Below are positions 56,735 to 64,000 of a stretch of 64,000 nucleotides of DNA, piece after piece. The position numbers and the translations under genes were made by a program. Each line of letters starts with the position of its first letter. The first letter of the stretch is position 1. This DNA comes from Pseudoflavonifractor capillosus (GTDB taxonomy: Bacteria; Bacillota; Clostridia; Oscillospirales; Oscillospiraceae). The notes under the pieces were generated by a model. The model did no database searches and was not told the DNA's origin. It worked only from the letters and a program-made list of their open reading frames with translations. The stretch is from the NCBI RefSeq assembly GCF_016902575.1, contig NZ_JACSNZ010000010.1:1-64000 (forward strand). The letters are read 5' to 3'.

Positions 56735-56947
56735 ATGACATTGTTGGATGCTCTGGACGGGCAGGAATATATCATCAAGCAAATCAATACGGACGATGAG
56801 GAGCTGAATGCTTTCCTTTTTTCTTTGGGTTGCTATGTGGGAGAGCCGGTGACCGTGGTATCCCACCTCAAGGGCGGCTGCGTGGTTTCCATCAAGGATG
56901 GCCGCTACAATATCGACAACCAGCTGGCCTCGGCCATCGAGATATAA
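56735..56947 (+). CDS. feoA: Ferrous iron transport protein A
   Basis: A 70-residue SH3-like protein that assists FeoB. The LGCYVGEPVTVVSHLKGGCVVSI core is typical of FeoA. AAGGTG six bases upstream favours the ATG at 56735 over codons at 56726 and 56729. It precedes feoB by 137 bp, with a partly palindromic GATCTGGAGC/GCCCCAGATC sequence in between. Confidence 0.92.
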   Translation: MTLLDALDGQEYIIKQINTDDEELNAFLFSLGCYVGEPVTVVSHLKGGCVVSIKDGRYNIDNQLASAIEI

Positions 56948-57084
56948 GATCTGGAGCACTTATTACGCCCCAGAGCCCCAGATCTAAGGTATTCATTCAT
57001 GTTTATTCTGCCCAACGGTTAGCATAGGGCAACCGCTGAGTTGTGAATAAAGTACATCGCACACATAAAAAAGGAGGAAATGTC

Positions 57085-59088
57085 ATGCGTATTGCCTTGA
57101 CTGGCAACCCGAACTCCGGCAAAACCACCATGTACAACGCCCTCACCGGGCGAAATGAGAAGGTGGGCAACTGGGCCGGCGTGACGGTTGAAAAGAAGGA
57201 GCACCCCATTAAGAAAGCCTACTGCAGCGGGACGGAAGATCTGATCGCCGTGGATCTGCCCGGCGCCTACTCCATGTCCCCGTTCACATCGGAGGAAAGC
57301 ATCACCAGTTCCTATGTGAAGCACGAACACCCCGATGCCATCATCAATATTGTGGATGCCACCAACCTGAGCCGCAGCCTGTTCTTCACCACCCAGCTGC
57401 TGGAACTGGGCATCCCCGTGGTGGTCGCCCTCAACAAAAGCGACATCAATGCCAAGAAGCAAACCACCATTGACACGGCCGCCCTCTCTGCGAAGCTGGG
57501 CTGCCCGGTGGTAGAGACCGTCTCCACTGCTGCGGAAGGGCTGAAAGCCGTAGTGGACGCCGCTGTTGCACAAAGCGGTAAAATCCAAAGAGCTCCTTAT
57601 GTCCAGGGCGACATCGATCTGACTGACAAGAAGGTTGTGGAGGAAGCTGACCGCAAGCGTTTCGCGTTTGTCAATTCCCTGGTCTCCCAGGTGGAGAAGC
57701 GGAAGGTCCTCACCAAGGACAAGGGCACGGGGGACGCCATTGACGCCGTGCTGACCAACAAGTTCCTGGGCATTCCCATCTTTGCCGTGGTCATGTTCCT
57801 GGTGTTCCAGATCTCTCAGGTGTGGGTAGGCACACCCGTTGCCGATTATCTGGTGGGCTGGATCGAAACCTTCCAGGGCTATGTGGCAGACAGCCTGGCC
57901 GATGCCAACCCGCTGCTGACTGCTCTTTTGGCTGACGGTATCATCGGCGGCGTGGGCGCTGTGGTGGGCTTCCTCCCCTTGGTGATGATCATGTACTTCC
58001 TCATCGCCCTGCTGGAGGACTGCGGCTATATGTCCCGTGTCTCCGTGGTGCTTGACCCCATCTTCAAAAAGGTGGGTCTGTCCGGAAAGTCTGTGATTCC
58101 CTTCGTCATCGGCACCGGCTGCGCCATTCCCGGCGTCATGGCCAGCCGCACCATCCGCAACGAGCGGGAGCGCCGGGCCACCGCCATGCTGACCCCCTTC
58201 ATGCCCTGCGGCGCCAAGATCCCCGTCATCGCTCTGTTTGCCGGCGCCTTCTTTGATGACGCAGGCTGGGTAAGCTTCACCATGTACTTTACCGGTATTG
58301 TCCTGATCTTCCTGGGCGCTCTGCTGGTCAACAAGATCGCCGGCTACAAGAACCGGAAGTCCTTCTTTATCATCGAGCTGCCGGAGTATAAGGTACCCTC
58401 TCTCTGGTTCGCCTTCAAGGCCATGTGCGCCCGGGGCTGGGCCTACATCGTGAAGGCCGCCACCATTATTCTGCTGTGCAACACCGCCGTGCAGATCATG
58501 CAGACCTTCAACTGGAGCTTTGCCGTGGCGGAGACCGCCGACAGCTCCATCCTGGCCTCCATCGCCCACCCCTTTGCCTATCTGCTGGTGCCCATCGTGG
58601 GTGTTCTCAGCTGGCAGCTGGCCGCTGCCGCCGTCACCGGCTTCATTGCCAAAGAAAATGTGGTGGGCACCCTGGCTGTGTGCTTTGTGGGCCTGGAGAA
58701 CCTCATTGACACCGATGCCCTGGAGATGATGGAGGGCGCCGGCGCCGAGGTAGCGGGCGTCATCGCCATCACCAAGGTGGCGGCTTTGGCCTACTTAATG
58801 TTCAACCTGTACACACCTCCCTGCTTTGCCGCCATCGGCGCCATGAACTCCGAGATGAAAAGTGCCAAGTGGCTGTGGGGCGGTATCGGCCTCCAGCTGG
58901 GTACCGGCTACACAGTGGGCTTCCTGGTCTACCAGATCGGTACCCTGATCACCACCGGTTCCATTGGCGCCGGCTTTGTCCCCGGTCTCATCGCTGTAAT
59001 TGTGTTCGCCGCAATTCTGGTGTGGCTGTGCCTGAAGGCGGATAAGGATCTGAAGCAGGAGTATGCGCTGAATGGAGCGAGAGCCTGA
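57085..59088 (+). CDS. feoB: Ferrous iron transporter B
   Basis: A 667-residue GTP-dependent Fe(II) transporter. The N-terminal G domain has GNPNSGKTT (G1), DLPGAYSM (G3) and NKSD (G4); a helical spacer follows, then the membrane core with two Gate motifs, including the Cys-containing GTGCAIPG and PFMPCGAKIP. The start is set at MRIALTGN, with AAGGAGG upstream. Its stop overlaps the start of a Cys-rich peptide gene. Confidence 0.96.
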   Translation: MRIALTGNPNSGKTTMYNALTGRNEKVGNWAGVTVEKKEHPIKKAYCSGTEDLIAVDLPGAYSMSPFTSEESITSSYVKHEHPDAIINIVDATNLSRSLFFTTQLLELGIPVVVALNKSDINAKKQTTIDTAALSAKLGCPVVETVSTAAEGLKAVVDAAVAQSGKIQRAPYVQGDIDLTDKKVVEEADRKRFAFVNSLVSQVEKRKVLTKDKGTGDAIDAVLTNKFLGIPIFAVVMFLVFQISQVWVGTPVADYLVGWIETFQGYVADSLADANPLLTALLADGIIGGVGAVVGFLPLVMIMYFLIALLEDCGYMSRVSVVLDPIFKKVGLSGKSVIPFVIGTGCAIPGVMASRTIRNERERRATAMLTPFMPCGAKIPVIALFAGAFFDDAGWVSFTMYFTGIVLIFLGALLVNKIAGYKNRKSFFIIELPEYKVPSLWFAFKAMCARGWAYIVKAATIILLCNTAVQIMQTFNWSFAVAETADSSILASIAHPFAYLLVPIVGVLSWQLAAAAVTGFIAKENVVGTLAVCFVGLENLIDTDALEMMEGAGAEVAGVIAITKVAALAYLMFNLYTPPCFAAIGAMNSEMKSAKWLWGGIGLQLGTGYTVGFLVYQIGTLITTGSIGAGFVPGLIAVIVFAAILVWLCLKADKDLKQEYALNGARA

Positions 59089-59261
59089 TGACCGACTATA
59101 TCGTAATTGGGATTCTTGCGGTAATTATCGCAGCCGCCGCTTTCTATGTCTATAAGGCAAAAAAGAGCGGCAAGAAGTGTATCGGCTGCCCGGATGGATG
59201 CTCTTGCAGTTCCAAAAAGGCAGACCAGCATCACTGCTGCTGCAGTACCCATGAGAAATAG
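59088..59261 (+). CDS. FeoB-associated Cys-rich membrane protein
   Basis: A 57-residue peptide starting within the feoB stop (TGATG). One membrane helix (about 4-23) is followed by a tail with clustered Cys and His: CIGCPDGCSC and HHCCCS. This is the FeoB-associated Cys-rich family (PF12669), thought to help Feo function; the clustered Cys/His would bind iron. Confidence 0.9.
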   Translation: MTDYIVIGILAVIIAAAAFYVYKAKKSGKKCIGCPDGCSCSSKKADQHHCCCSTHEK

Positions 59262-59268
59262 AAAAGAT

Positions 59269-59298
59269 GCGGGGGCCTTCCGTTTGGATGGCCCCCGC
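59269..59298 (+). terminator. feo operon terminator
   Basis: GCGGGGGCC (59269-59277) pairs with GGCCCCCGC (59290-59298). The U tract is weak. Confidence 0.65.
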
Positions 59299-59329
59299 TG
59301 ATCATTTCATGCATCCATGAACTTTCCTA

Positions 59330-59436
59330 TTGACAAACATGATGTGATATATTAAAATCGGAACATAGGTTAGCTATCGCTAATCTCCGGGAGAAATCCC
59401 GAATATTTTTTGGATATAAGTTAGCGATTGCTAACC
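59330..59436 (+). promoter_or_regulatory. Promoter with two metal boxes, DUF3793-flavodoxin unit
   Basis: TTGACA (59330-59335), 17-bp spacer, TAAAAT (59353-59358). Boxes: TTAGCTATCGCTAA (59370-59383) and TTAGCGATTGCTAA (59421-59434), both exact TTAG-N6-CTAA. Confidence 0.9.
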
Positions 59437-59476
59437 ATCTGCTTTGGGAGTGACTCACTATACAAGGAGGCGTGTT

Positions 59477-59629
59477 ATGTCAGAGGATCTGCTGATTCGT
59501 CACTGCTCTCCCACCCTGGCGGGAATCAAGACGGGAAACCTCTTTGAGAAATACGAGATGTGCAGCAAAATCTACTCCCGGCAGTGGCAGCAAGGGAAAT
59601 CCATCGAGCAGCTCACCGTGGCTGGTTGA
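59477..59629 (+). CDS. Miniaturised DUF3793 protein (internal deletion)
   Basis: A 50-residue protein. Residues 1-23 (LLIRHCSPTLAGIKTGNLF) match the N terminus of DUF3793 proteins, and residues 24-50 (EKYEMCSKIYSRQWQQGKS...LTVAG) match their C-terminal end; the roughly 130-residue middle is absent, in frame. Full-length members commonly sit beside flavodoxin genes. A good AAGGAGG site and a metal-regulated promoter suggest it is still expressed. Family lengths are from memory. Confidence 0.75.
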   Translation: MSEDLLIRHCSPTLAGIKTGNLFEKYEMCSKIYSRQWQQGKSIEQLTVAG

Positions 59630-59674
59630 TGTTTCTACCATAACAAATCCAGAAAGAAAGGTCGTTAGAGTCTT

Positions 59675-60097
59675 ATGAGTAAAGTTGCAGTTGTGTATTG
59701 GAGCGGCACGGGAAACACCGAGGCCATGGCCATGGCGGTGGCCGAAGGAGCCAAGGGCAAGGGTGCCGAGGTATCTGTGATCACCGCCGCAGAGTTCTCC
59801 CCGGAGCAGGTCAGCGAGTATTCCGCCATCGCTTTCGGCTGCCCCTCCATGGGGTCGGAGCAGCTGGAGGAGAGCGAGTTCGAGCCTATGTTCACCGCCT
59901 GTGAGGGCAGGCTGAGCGGGAAGAATATCGCCCTGTTCGGCTCCTACGGCTGGGGCGATGGCGAATGGATGCGCAGCTGGGAGTCCCGCTGCAACGACGA
60001 CGGCGCCAATCTGGCCTGTGACAGCGTGATCTGCAACGAGACTCCGGACGATGACGCTCTGGCGGCTTGCCGCGAGTTGGGCGCGTCGCTGGCCTGA
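59675..60097 (+). CDS. Flavodoxin
   Basis: A 140-residue FMN electron carrier. The phosphate loop is WSGTGNTEAMA and the second FMN-contact region is FGSYGWGDGEWM. Flavodoxins replace ferredoxin when iron is scarce, which agrees with control by the iron-type boxes upstream. It lies 45 bp after the DUF3793-like gene. Confidence 0.93.
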   Translation: MSKVAVVYWSGTGNTEAMAMAVAEGAKGKGAEVSVITAAEFSPEQVSEYSAIAFGCPSMGSEQLEESEFEPMFTACEGRLSGKNIALFGSYGWGDGEWMRSWESRCNDDGANLACDSVICNETPDDDALAACRELGASLA

Positions 60098-60107
60098 CAA
60101 AAACACC

Positions 60108-60143
60108 GCAGAAGGCAGGAGGCGCTCGTCTCCTGCCTTCTGC
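60108..60143 (+). terminator. Terminator after the flavodoxin gene
   Basis: A perfect 14-bp stem (60108-60121 with 60130-60143); U tract weak. Confidence 0.75.
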
Positions 60144-60207
60144 CTGTATCCCCAGTCAGCATAGGCAAAACCATTTCCGAACCCAGAGAAACAGGTCGTG
60201 AGAAATC

Positions 60208-61128
60208 ATGCTGAAAGAATATTTATCGAGCCAGGGCTCCGCCACAGGCCGTTGGAGCAGCAGTATGCCAGGGGTACAGATCTGCCGGTTTTCCCTGCCG
60301 GAGCCGGAGCAGGAACCTCTGCGGTCTGTCCCGGTGTGCGGCGCACCGCTCCAGTTTGAGGTACTGTTCTGCCTGACCGGCCGCCTTACTGTCCGAGCGT
60401 TACAAGGTACCTCCTGCACGGTGGAGGCGCCGGGGATTTTCCTGCTCTCCGACAGCTCTGCTCTCCGCTCGTGTCGGTACAGCGGAAACCTGAGCGGTGT
60501 TTTGATTGCCGTAGACGCAAAAGCCGCAAAGGAAAGCCTTGTGACGGTCTGCTCCACTTTGGGGATGAAGCTGGACACCAGGATCGTCAAGAAAAAGATG
60601 ACAGCAAGAAACGGCTGCACGGCCCTGTGCGGCACGCCTTGGACGCAGGCATTTTTTGAAACCGTTCGCTATCTGTCAGAGCAGGAGCAGGAACGCTACT
60701 GTGTTTTCAAGTCGGTAGAACTGCTGTATCTGCTCTGCACCGAGGTATCTGAATCGGATGAATCTCTCTCCGGCTCAGGCTGTCCTGTATCCCACAGCCT
60801 GTTGGAAGTCAAGGCATACATACAGACGCATCTGTCTGATAAGCTCACCATTGCGCTCCTCTGCAAACAGTTTTCGCTTTCCCCGACCTTCTTGAAAGAA
60901 GGGTTCCGCCGCACCTATGGCATGCCGATTCACAGCTTTTTGGTTCAACAGCGCCTCCGGCGGGCACAGGAGCTGATCTGCACCACCCGGATGTCCATTC
61001 AGCAAATTGCGCAGGCTGTGGGGTATGAGGGTATGAGCCAGTTCAACGCAGCGTTCAAGCGGGAGTATGGCATGACTCCCGGCCAGTATAGAAAAATGTC
61101 GGAAACCGCAACTCTGCGTCCGTTTTGA
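60208..61128 (+). CDS. AraC-family regulator
   Basis: A 306-residue regulator. The first ~190 residues form a sensor domain without a recognised ligand motif; the last ~100 hold two helix-turn-helices (LTIALLCKQFSLSPTFLKEGF and MSIQQIAQAVGYEGMSQFNAAFKREYGMTPGQYR). The FLKEGFRRTYG hinge resembles the YbtA/PchR subgroup, which responds to siderophores; this is inference. It lies between the flavodoxin and the P-type ATPase genes. Confidence 0.87.
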   Translation: MLKEYLSSQGSATGRWSSSMPGVQICRFSLPEPEQEPLRSVPVCGAPLQFEVLFCLTGRLTVRALQGTSCTVEAPGIFLLSDSSALRSCRYSGNLSGVLIAVDAKAAKESLVTVCSTLGMKLDTRIVKKKMTARNGCTALCGTPWTQAFFETVRYLSEQEQERYCVFKSVELLYLLCTEVSESDESLSGSGCPVSHSLLEVKAYIQTHLSDKLTIALLCKQFSLSPTFLKEGFRRTYGMPIHSFLVQQRLRRAQELICTTRMSIQQIAQAVGYEGMSQFNAAFKREYGMTPGQYRKMSETATLRPF

Positions 61129-61197
61129 CAGCGACAAACTCCCACAATTCCTGTTATAATAACCAGACATTCCAAAGTGATCAAAGGAGTGAGAGCG

Positions 61198-61278
61198 ATG
61201 AAACAACATCGTTTTTGGGCCTGGGGCGCTGTGATTTGCATGATTATGGTCATGGTCACCGGCTACAAGCGGAAATAA
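61198..61278 (+). CDS. 26-residue membrane peptide
   Basis: MKQHRFWAWGAVICMIMVMV followed by a short polar tail: one helix with a basic start. AAAGGAG lies eight bases before the ATG. Similar tiny proteins (I recall DUF6219) accompany DUF6110 genes; the family name is from memory. It lies 18 bp before the DUF6110 gene. Confidence 0.6.
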   Translation: MKQHRFWAWGAVICMIMVMVTGYKRK

Positions 61279-61296
61279 GGGAAAGGAAGTATTGCA

Positions 61297-61569
61297 ATGA
61301 GTGTTTATACGAAACTGGCCTGCTTTGCCACCGGTGCTTTGTTTGGCTCTTTTGGAGTTAAGCTGCTGTCCAGCAAGGACGCCAAGAAGGCCTATGTCCA
61401 TGTCACGGCCGCCGGTCTGCGGATGAAGGACTCGGTCATGGGGACCGTAACCACGGTGCAGGAGAACGCTGCAGACATTCTGGCCTCCGCCAAGGAGCTG
61501 AACGAGGACCGGGCTGCAAAGGAAGCAGAGGAAGCCGCCGCTGCCAATCTGGAAAGCGAAGAAGCCTGA
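61297..61569 (+). CDS. DUF6110 family protein
   Basis: A 90-residue protein with an N-terminal hydrophobic helix (about 4-20, LACFATGALFGSFGVKLL) and a charged helical tail rich in Ala and Glu. DUF6110 proteins are found beside metal P-type ATPases with an HMA2 domain; function unknown. GGAAAGGAAG precedes the ATG. Confidence 0.75.
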   Translation: MSVYTKLACFATGALFGSFGVKLLSSKDAKKAYVHVTAAGLRMKDSVMGTVTTVQENAADILASAKELNEDRAAKEAEEAAAANLESEEA

Positions 61570-61577
61570 TTGACCCA

Positions 61578-61601
61578 GAGGGAGCCGCCAGCGGCTCCCT
61601 C
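61578..61601 (+). terminator. Hairpin between DUF6110 and ATPase genes
   Basis: A perfect 11-bp stem GAGGGAGCCGC / GCGGCTCCCTC with a two-base loop, then TTTCC. It is placed only 21 bp before the ATPase start, so it may act as a partial terminator. Confidence 0.7.
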
Positions 61602-61621
61602 TTTCCGTGAAGGAGGAACCT

Positions 61622-63736
61622 ATGAACGCAACCATATTGCACGAAAGCCGGGGGCGCATCCGGTTCCGGCTGCGGCAAAAACAGATGACACTCGCTCAGG
61701 CGGATCTGCTGGAGGCATGGATTCAGGGAAAATCATGGTGCCGGCAGGTCACCGTCCATGAGCGCACCTGCTGCGTCATCCTGTACTACGATGGGACTCG
61801 CCAAGCCGTGCTGAATGAGATTCGGCAGTTTTCCTGGCAGGAGGCGGAGCGGATCACATCACTGCCCGCCCACAGCAGCCGGGCGCTGAACCGGGAATTC
61901 GAGGAGAAGCTGGTAACTAAGGTAGTGTGCAAAGCTGCCTGTACCCTGTTTCTCCCACCTCCATTGCGGATTGCCCGCATACTCTGGCACATGATCCCCT
62001 TTGTACGGCGGGGACTGCGCTGCCTGCTGCGCCGCCGCATCAAGGTGGAACTGCTGGATGCCCTGTCTATTTCCATTTCCGCCTGCAGAAGGGACTTTGG
62101 AACCGCCGGAATGGTCATGTTCCTGCTGGAAGTGGGCGAACTACTGGAGGAGTGGACAAGGAAGAAATCTGTGGCGGATCTGGCCCGGTGCATGTCGCTG
62201 AATGTGGACCGGGTCTGGCTGCGCACAGCCCAGGGCGAAGTGCTGGTCCCTGTGTCCCAGATCCAGCCGGGGGATGCGGTAGTCGTCCGCGCCGGCGGCA
62301 TCGTCCCCGTGGACGGGCTGGTGCTGGAGGGGGAGGTCACCGTCAATCAGGCGTCCCTCACCGGTGAGTCCATCCCGGTACCCAAGCGACCCGGCGGCGC
62401 GGTCTATGCCGGCACCGTGGTGGAGGAGGGCGAGTGTGTGCTGGAGGTGAAGCAGGCCTCCGGTCAGAGCCGCTATGACCAAATCGTTCACATGATCGAG
62501 CAGTCGGAGCAGATGAAGTCGGAGGCTGAGAGCAAGGCTGCCAATCTGGCGGACAAGCTGGTGCCCTATACCTTTGTAGGGAGTCTGCTGAGCTTCGTCC
62601 TCACCCGGAATGTGGCACGGGCTTTGTCGGTGCTGATGGTGGACTTCTCCTGCGCACTGAAACTGGCTATGCCTCTGGCCGTCCTCTCCGCCATGCGGGA
62701 GGCGGGACGGGCCCATATCACCGTCAAGGGCGGCAAGTTCCTGGAAGCGGTGGCTGCCGCCGACACCATCGTTTTCGACAAGACCGGCACCCTGACCCAC
62801 GCCTGCCCCCGGGTGGCTCAGGTGGTGTCCTTCGGTGGCAAAGAGGAAGCCGAAATGCTGCGGCTGGCCGCCTGTCTGGAGGAGCACTTCCCCCATTCCA
62901 TGGCCAACGCCGTGGTGGAGGAGGCCAAACGCCGGGGCCTGCGCCACGAGGAGTACCACTCCAAGGTGGAGTATCTGGTGGCTCACGGCATCGCAAGCAC
63001 CGTCGATGAGGAGCGAGTCCTCATCGGCAGCGCGCACTTTATCTTTGAGGATGAGGGCTGCGTCATTCCAGAGGGCGAGCAGGAACGCTTTGATGCGCTG
63101 CCGCCGGAGTATTCCCACCTGTATCTGGCAATAGGGGGGCAGCTGGCCGCTGTGATCTGCATCTCCGACCCGCTGCGGGAGGAGGCGAAGGAAGTTCTGT
63201 CCACCCTCCGTGCTCTGGGGGTCACCAGTACCGTCATGCTCACCGGCGACAGCTACCGCACCGCCGCAGCCATCGCCGCCCAGGTGGGAGTGGATGACTT
63301 CCGCGCCGGAGTCCTGCCGGCGGACAAGGCGGAGTATGTGGCACGGCTACGCCGGGAGGGGCATACCGTCCTGATGGTGGGCGACGGCATCAACGACTCA
63401 CCGGCCTTGTCCGAGGCGGATGCGGGCATTGCCATCAGCGACGGCGCCGCCATTGCCCGGGAGATCGCGGACATCACCATTGCCGCCGACAGCCTCTGGG
63501 AGCTTGTAGAGCTGCGCCGGATCGCCATGGCGCTGATGGCGCGCATCCACTCCAACTATCGCTTTGTCATCGGCTTCAACGGCGCCCTGATCGCTCTCGG
63601 CGTGGCCGGTGTCCTGCCGCCTGCCACCTCCGCCACGCTGCACAACCTCTCCACTTTGGGAGTCAGTCTGCGAAGCATGAGCCGGCTGACTACTCAGACG
63701 CAGTCCGCTCGGGGCAACAATTCGCATAATGGATAA
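61622..63736 (+). CDS. P1B-type metal ATPase with SCA motif
   Basis: A 704-residue metal-transporting P-type ATPase. The N-terminal ~75 residues are an HMA2-like domain lacking the CxxC pair. The actuator TGES is near 246-249, the phosphorylated DKTGT Asp near 386, and MVGDGINDSPAL closes the P domain. The membrane metal motif, usually CPC or SPC, is Ser-Cys-Ala in VDFSCALKLAMP (about 342-344), and the nucleotide-domain HP motif appears within EEHFPHSMA. The unusual motif and the iron-type regulon suggest Fe(II), Mn(II) or another divalent ion rather than Cu(I); this is inference. AAGGAGG precedes the ATG at 61622. Confidence 0.88.
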   Translation: MNATILHESRGRIRFRLRQKQMTLAQADLLEAWIQGKSWCRQVTVHERTCCVILYYDGTRQAVLNEIRQFSWQEAERITSLPAHSSRALNREFEEKLVTKVVCKAACTLFLPPPLRIARILWHMIPFVRRGLRCLLRRRIKVELLDALSISISACRRDFGTAGMVMFLLEVGELLEEWTRKKSVADLARCMSLNVDRVWLRTAQGEVLVPVSQIQPGDAVVVRAGGIVPVDGLVLEGEVTVNQASLTGESIPVPKRPGGAVYAGTVVEEGECVLEVKQASGQSRYDQIVHMIEQSEQMKSEAESKAANLADKLVPYTFVGSLLSFVLTRNVARALSVLMVDFSCALKLAMPLAVLSAMREAGRAHITVKGGKFLEAVAAADTIVFDKTGTLTHACPRVAQVVSFGGKEEAEMLRLAACLEEHFPHSMANAVVEEAKRRGLRHEEYHSKVEYLVAHGIASTVDEERVLIGSAHFIFEDEGCVIPEGEQERFDALPPEYSHLYLAIGGQLAAVICISDPLREEAKEVLSTLRALGVTSTVMLTGDSYRTAAAIAAQVGVDDFRAGVLPADKAEYVARLRREGHTVLMVGDGINDSPALSEADAGIAISDGAAIAREIADITIAADSLWELVELRRIAMALMARIHSNYRFVIGFNGALIALGVAGVLPPATSATLHNLSTLGVSLRSMSRLTTQTQSARGNNSHNG

Positions 63737-63803
63737 AAAAAGAATCCTTTCCGCTTGGTAGCTTGTGCTTTTTGCGTGGTTGCACACGACTAACTCCATG
63801 TGC

Positions 63804-63871
63804 TATAATACACTCACGATGCGCAGTGCGTGATGCATGGTAAGTCCAATCGCCCCTGCGCATCGTTTTTT
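63804..63871 (+). ncRNA. Candidate short RNA or attenuated leader
   Basis: A perfect TATAAT at 63804-63809 (weak -35 TTGCAC 18 bp upstream), then CGATGCGCAG (63817-63826) pairing with CTGCGCATCG (63856-63865), then TTTTTT. A transcript would be about 55 nt. It could be a small RNA or the leader of the next gene. Confidence 0.45.
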
Positions 63872-63878
63872 ACAATAC

Positions 63879-63896
63879 AGTTAGCCATAGCTAACC
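63879..63896 (+). promoter_or_regulatory. Metal box before the last gene
   Basis: AGTTAGCCATAGCTAACC with TTAG-N6-CTAA at 63881-63894, upstream of a lipoprotein-like reading frame. Confidence 0.8.
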
Positions 63897-63920
63897 ACAT
63901 TGAAGAAAGGGGAGGATTGT

Positions 63921-64000
63921 ATCAGACCGTATCGATCTACCATTGTTCTTTCTGTTCTGCTGCTTATATTGTCCGGCTGTTCACTGTTTGTGGGCGTGAT
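63921..64000 (+). CDS. Lipoprotein N terminus, partial
   Basis: The frame reading IRPYRSTIVLSVLLLILSGC shows a basic start, hydrophobic stretch and a lipobox (LSGC), that is an exported lipoprotein cut by the window edge. AGGGGAGG (63908-63915) is correctly placed, but the codon at start distance is ATC, not ATG, GTG or TTG. Either a rare start, a base error or an upstream frame change is involved. Following a metal box, it may be a metal- or siderophore-binding protein. Confidence 0.45.
   Translation, partial: MRPYRSTIVLSVLLLILSGCSLFVGV

Overview
The window looks like a chromosomal piece of a spore-forming, anaerobic, high-GC Clostridia species of the Oscillospiraceae type (Flavonifractor/Lawsonibacter-like). 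This is inferred from protein flavour, GC-rich codon use, spoIIR, a Spo0A-like DNA-binding protein, a V-type ATPase, FeoAB and a Met T-box. No species is named because no search was run.

Layout. 0-8.4 kb: a DUF4317 protein, a PTS EIIC-like membrane protein, a stand-alone Spo0A-C domain protein, a wall-anchored beta-helix protein and a membrane-anchored foldase. 8.6-17.5 kb: a nine-gene V-type ATPase operon (H-C-I-K-F-E-A-B-D, minus strand) interrupted by a 146-bp tandem duplication. 17.6-21.7 kb: Lrp regulator, aminotransferase, thrH, ispE, spoIIR. 21.7-24.8 kb: metNI and a separately controlled metQ behind a Met-specific T-box. 25.4-30.5 kb: a two-component system with an FtsX-type ABC transporter, preceded by four 11-bp-phased GTCAC boxes. 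30.9-37.2 kb: pstSCAB-phoU-phoPR with Pho-like boxes. 37.9-39.8 kb: pyrB fused to a PyrI-like zinc domain, then five tRNA genes (Gly, Arg, His, Gln, Lys). 39.8-41.5 kb: an AT-richer cassette with a pentapeptide-repeat membrane protein between imperfect direct repeats.

41.7-64 kb is the most interesting part. It appears to be an iron-controlled island with four SAM methyltransferases, four ABC exporter-fold half-transporters, two divergent TetR regulators, two DtxR-type regulators, feoA/feoB, an FeoB-associated Cys-rich peptide, a miniaturised DUF3793 protein, a flavodoxin, an AraC regulator, a DUF6110 protein and a P1B-type ATPase. At least ten copies of a palindrome TTAG-N6-CTAA (extended form near GGTTAGCNATNGCTAACC) sit at its promoters, several exactly between or just after the -35 and -10 boxes. 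Both DtxR proteins carry the C-x-x-E-H ligand pattern of iron-type DtxR. The gene order is a mirror image, methyltransferase-ABC-ABC-TetR / TetR-ABC-ABC-methyltransferase. My inference is one iron-responsive regulon that takes up ferrous iron (Feo) and probably handles a small methylated metal-binding compound or a related cofactor; the substrate cannot be read from sequence.

The intergenic spaces hold several noncoding repeat families: a ~500-bp element in two inverted copies with covarying end hairpins, a 267/268-bp MITE-like element sitting in bidirectional terminators (one copy is flanked by an exact 29-bp terminator duplication), and a duplicated tRNA-Arg 3' end.
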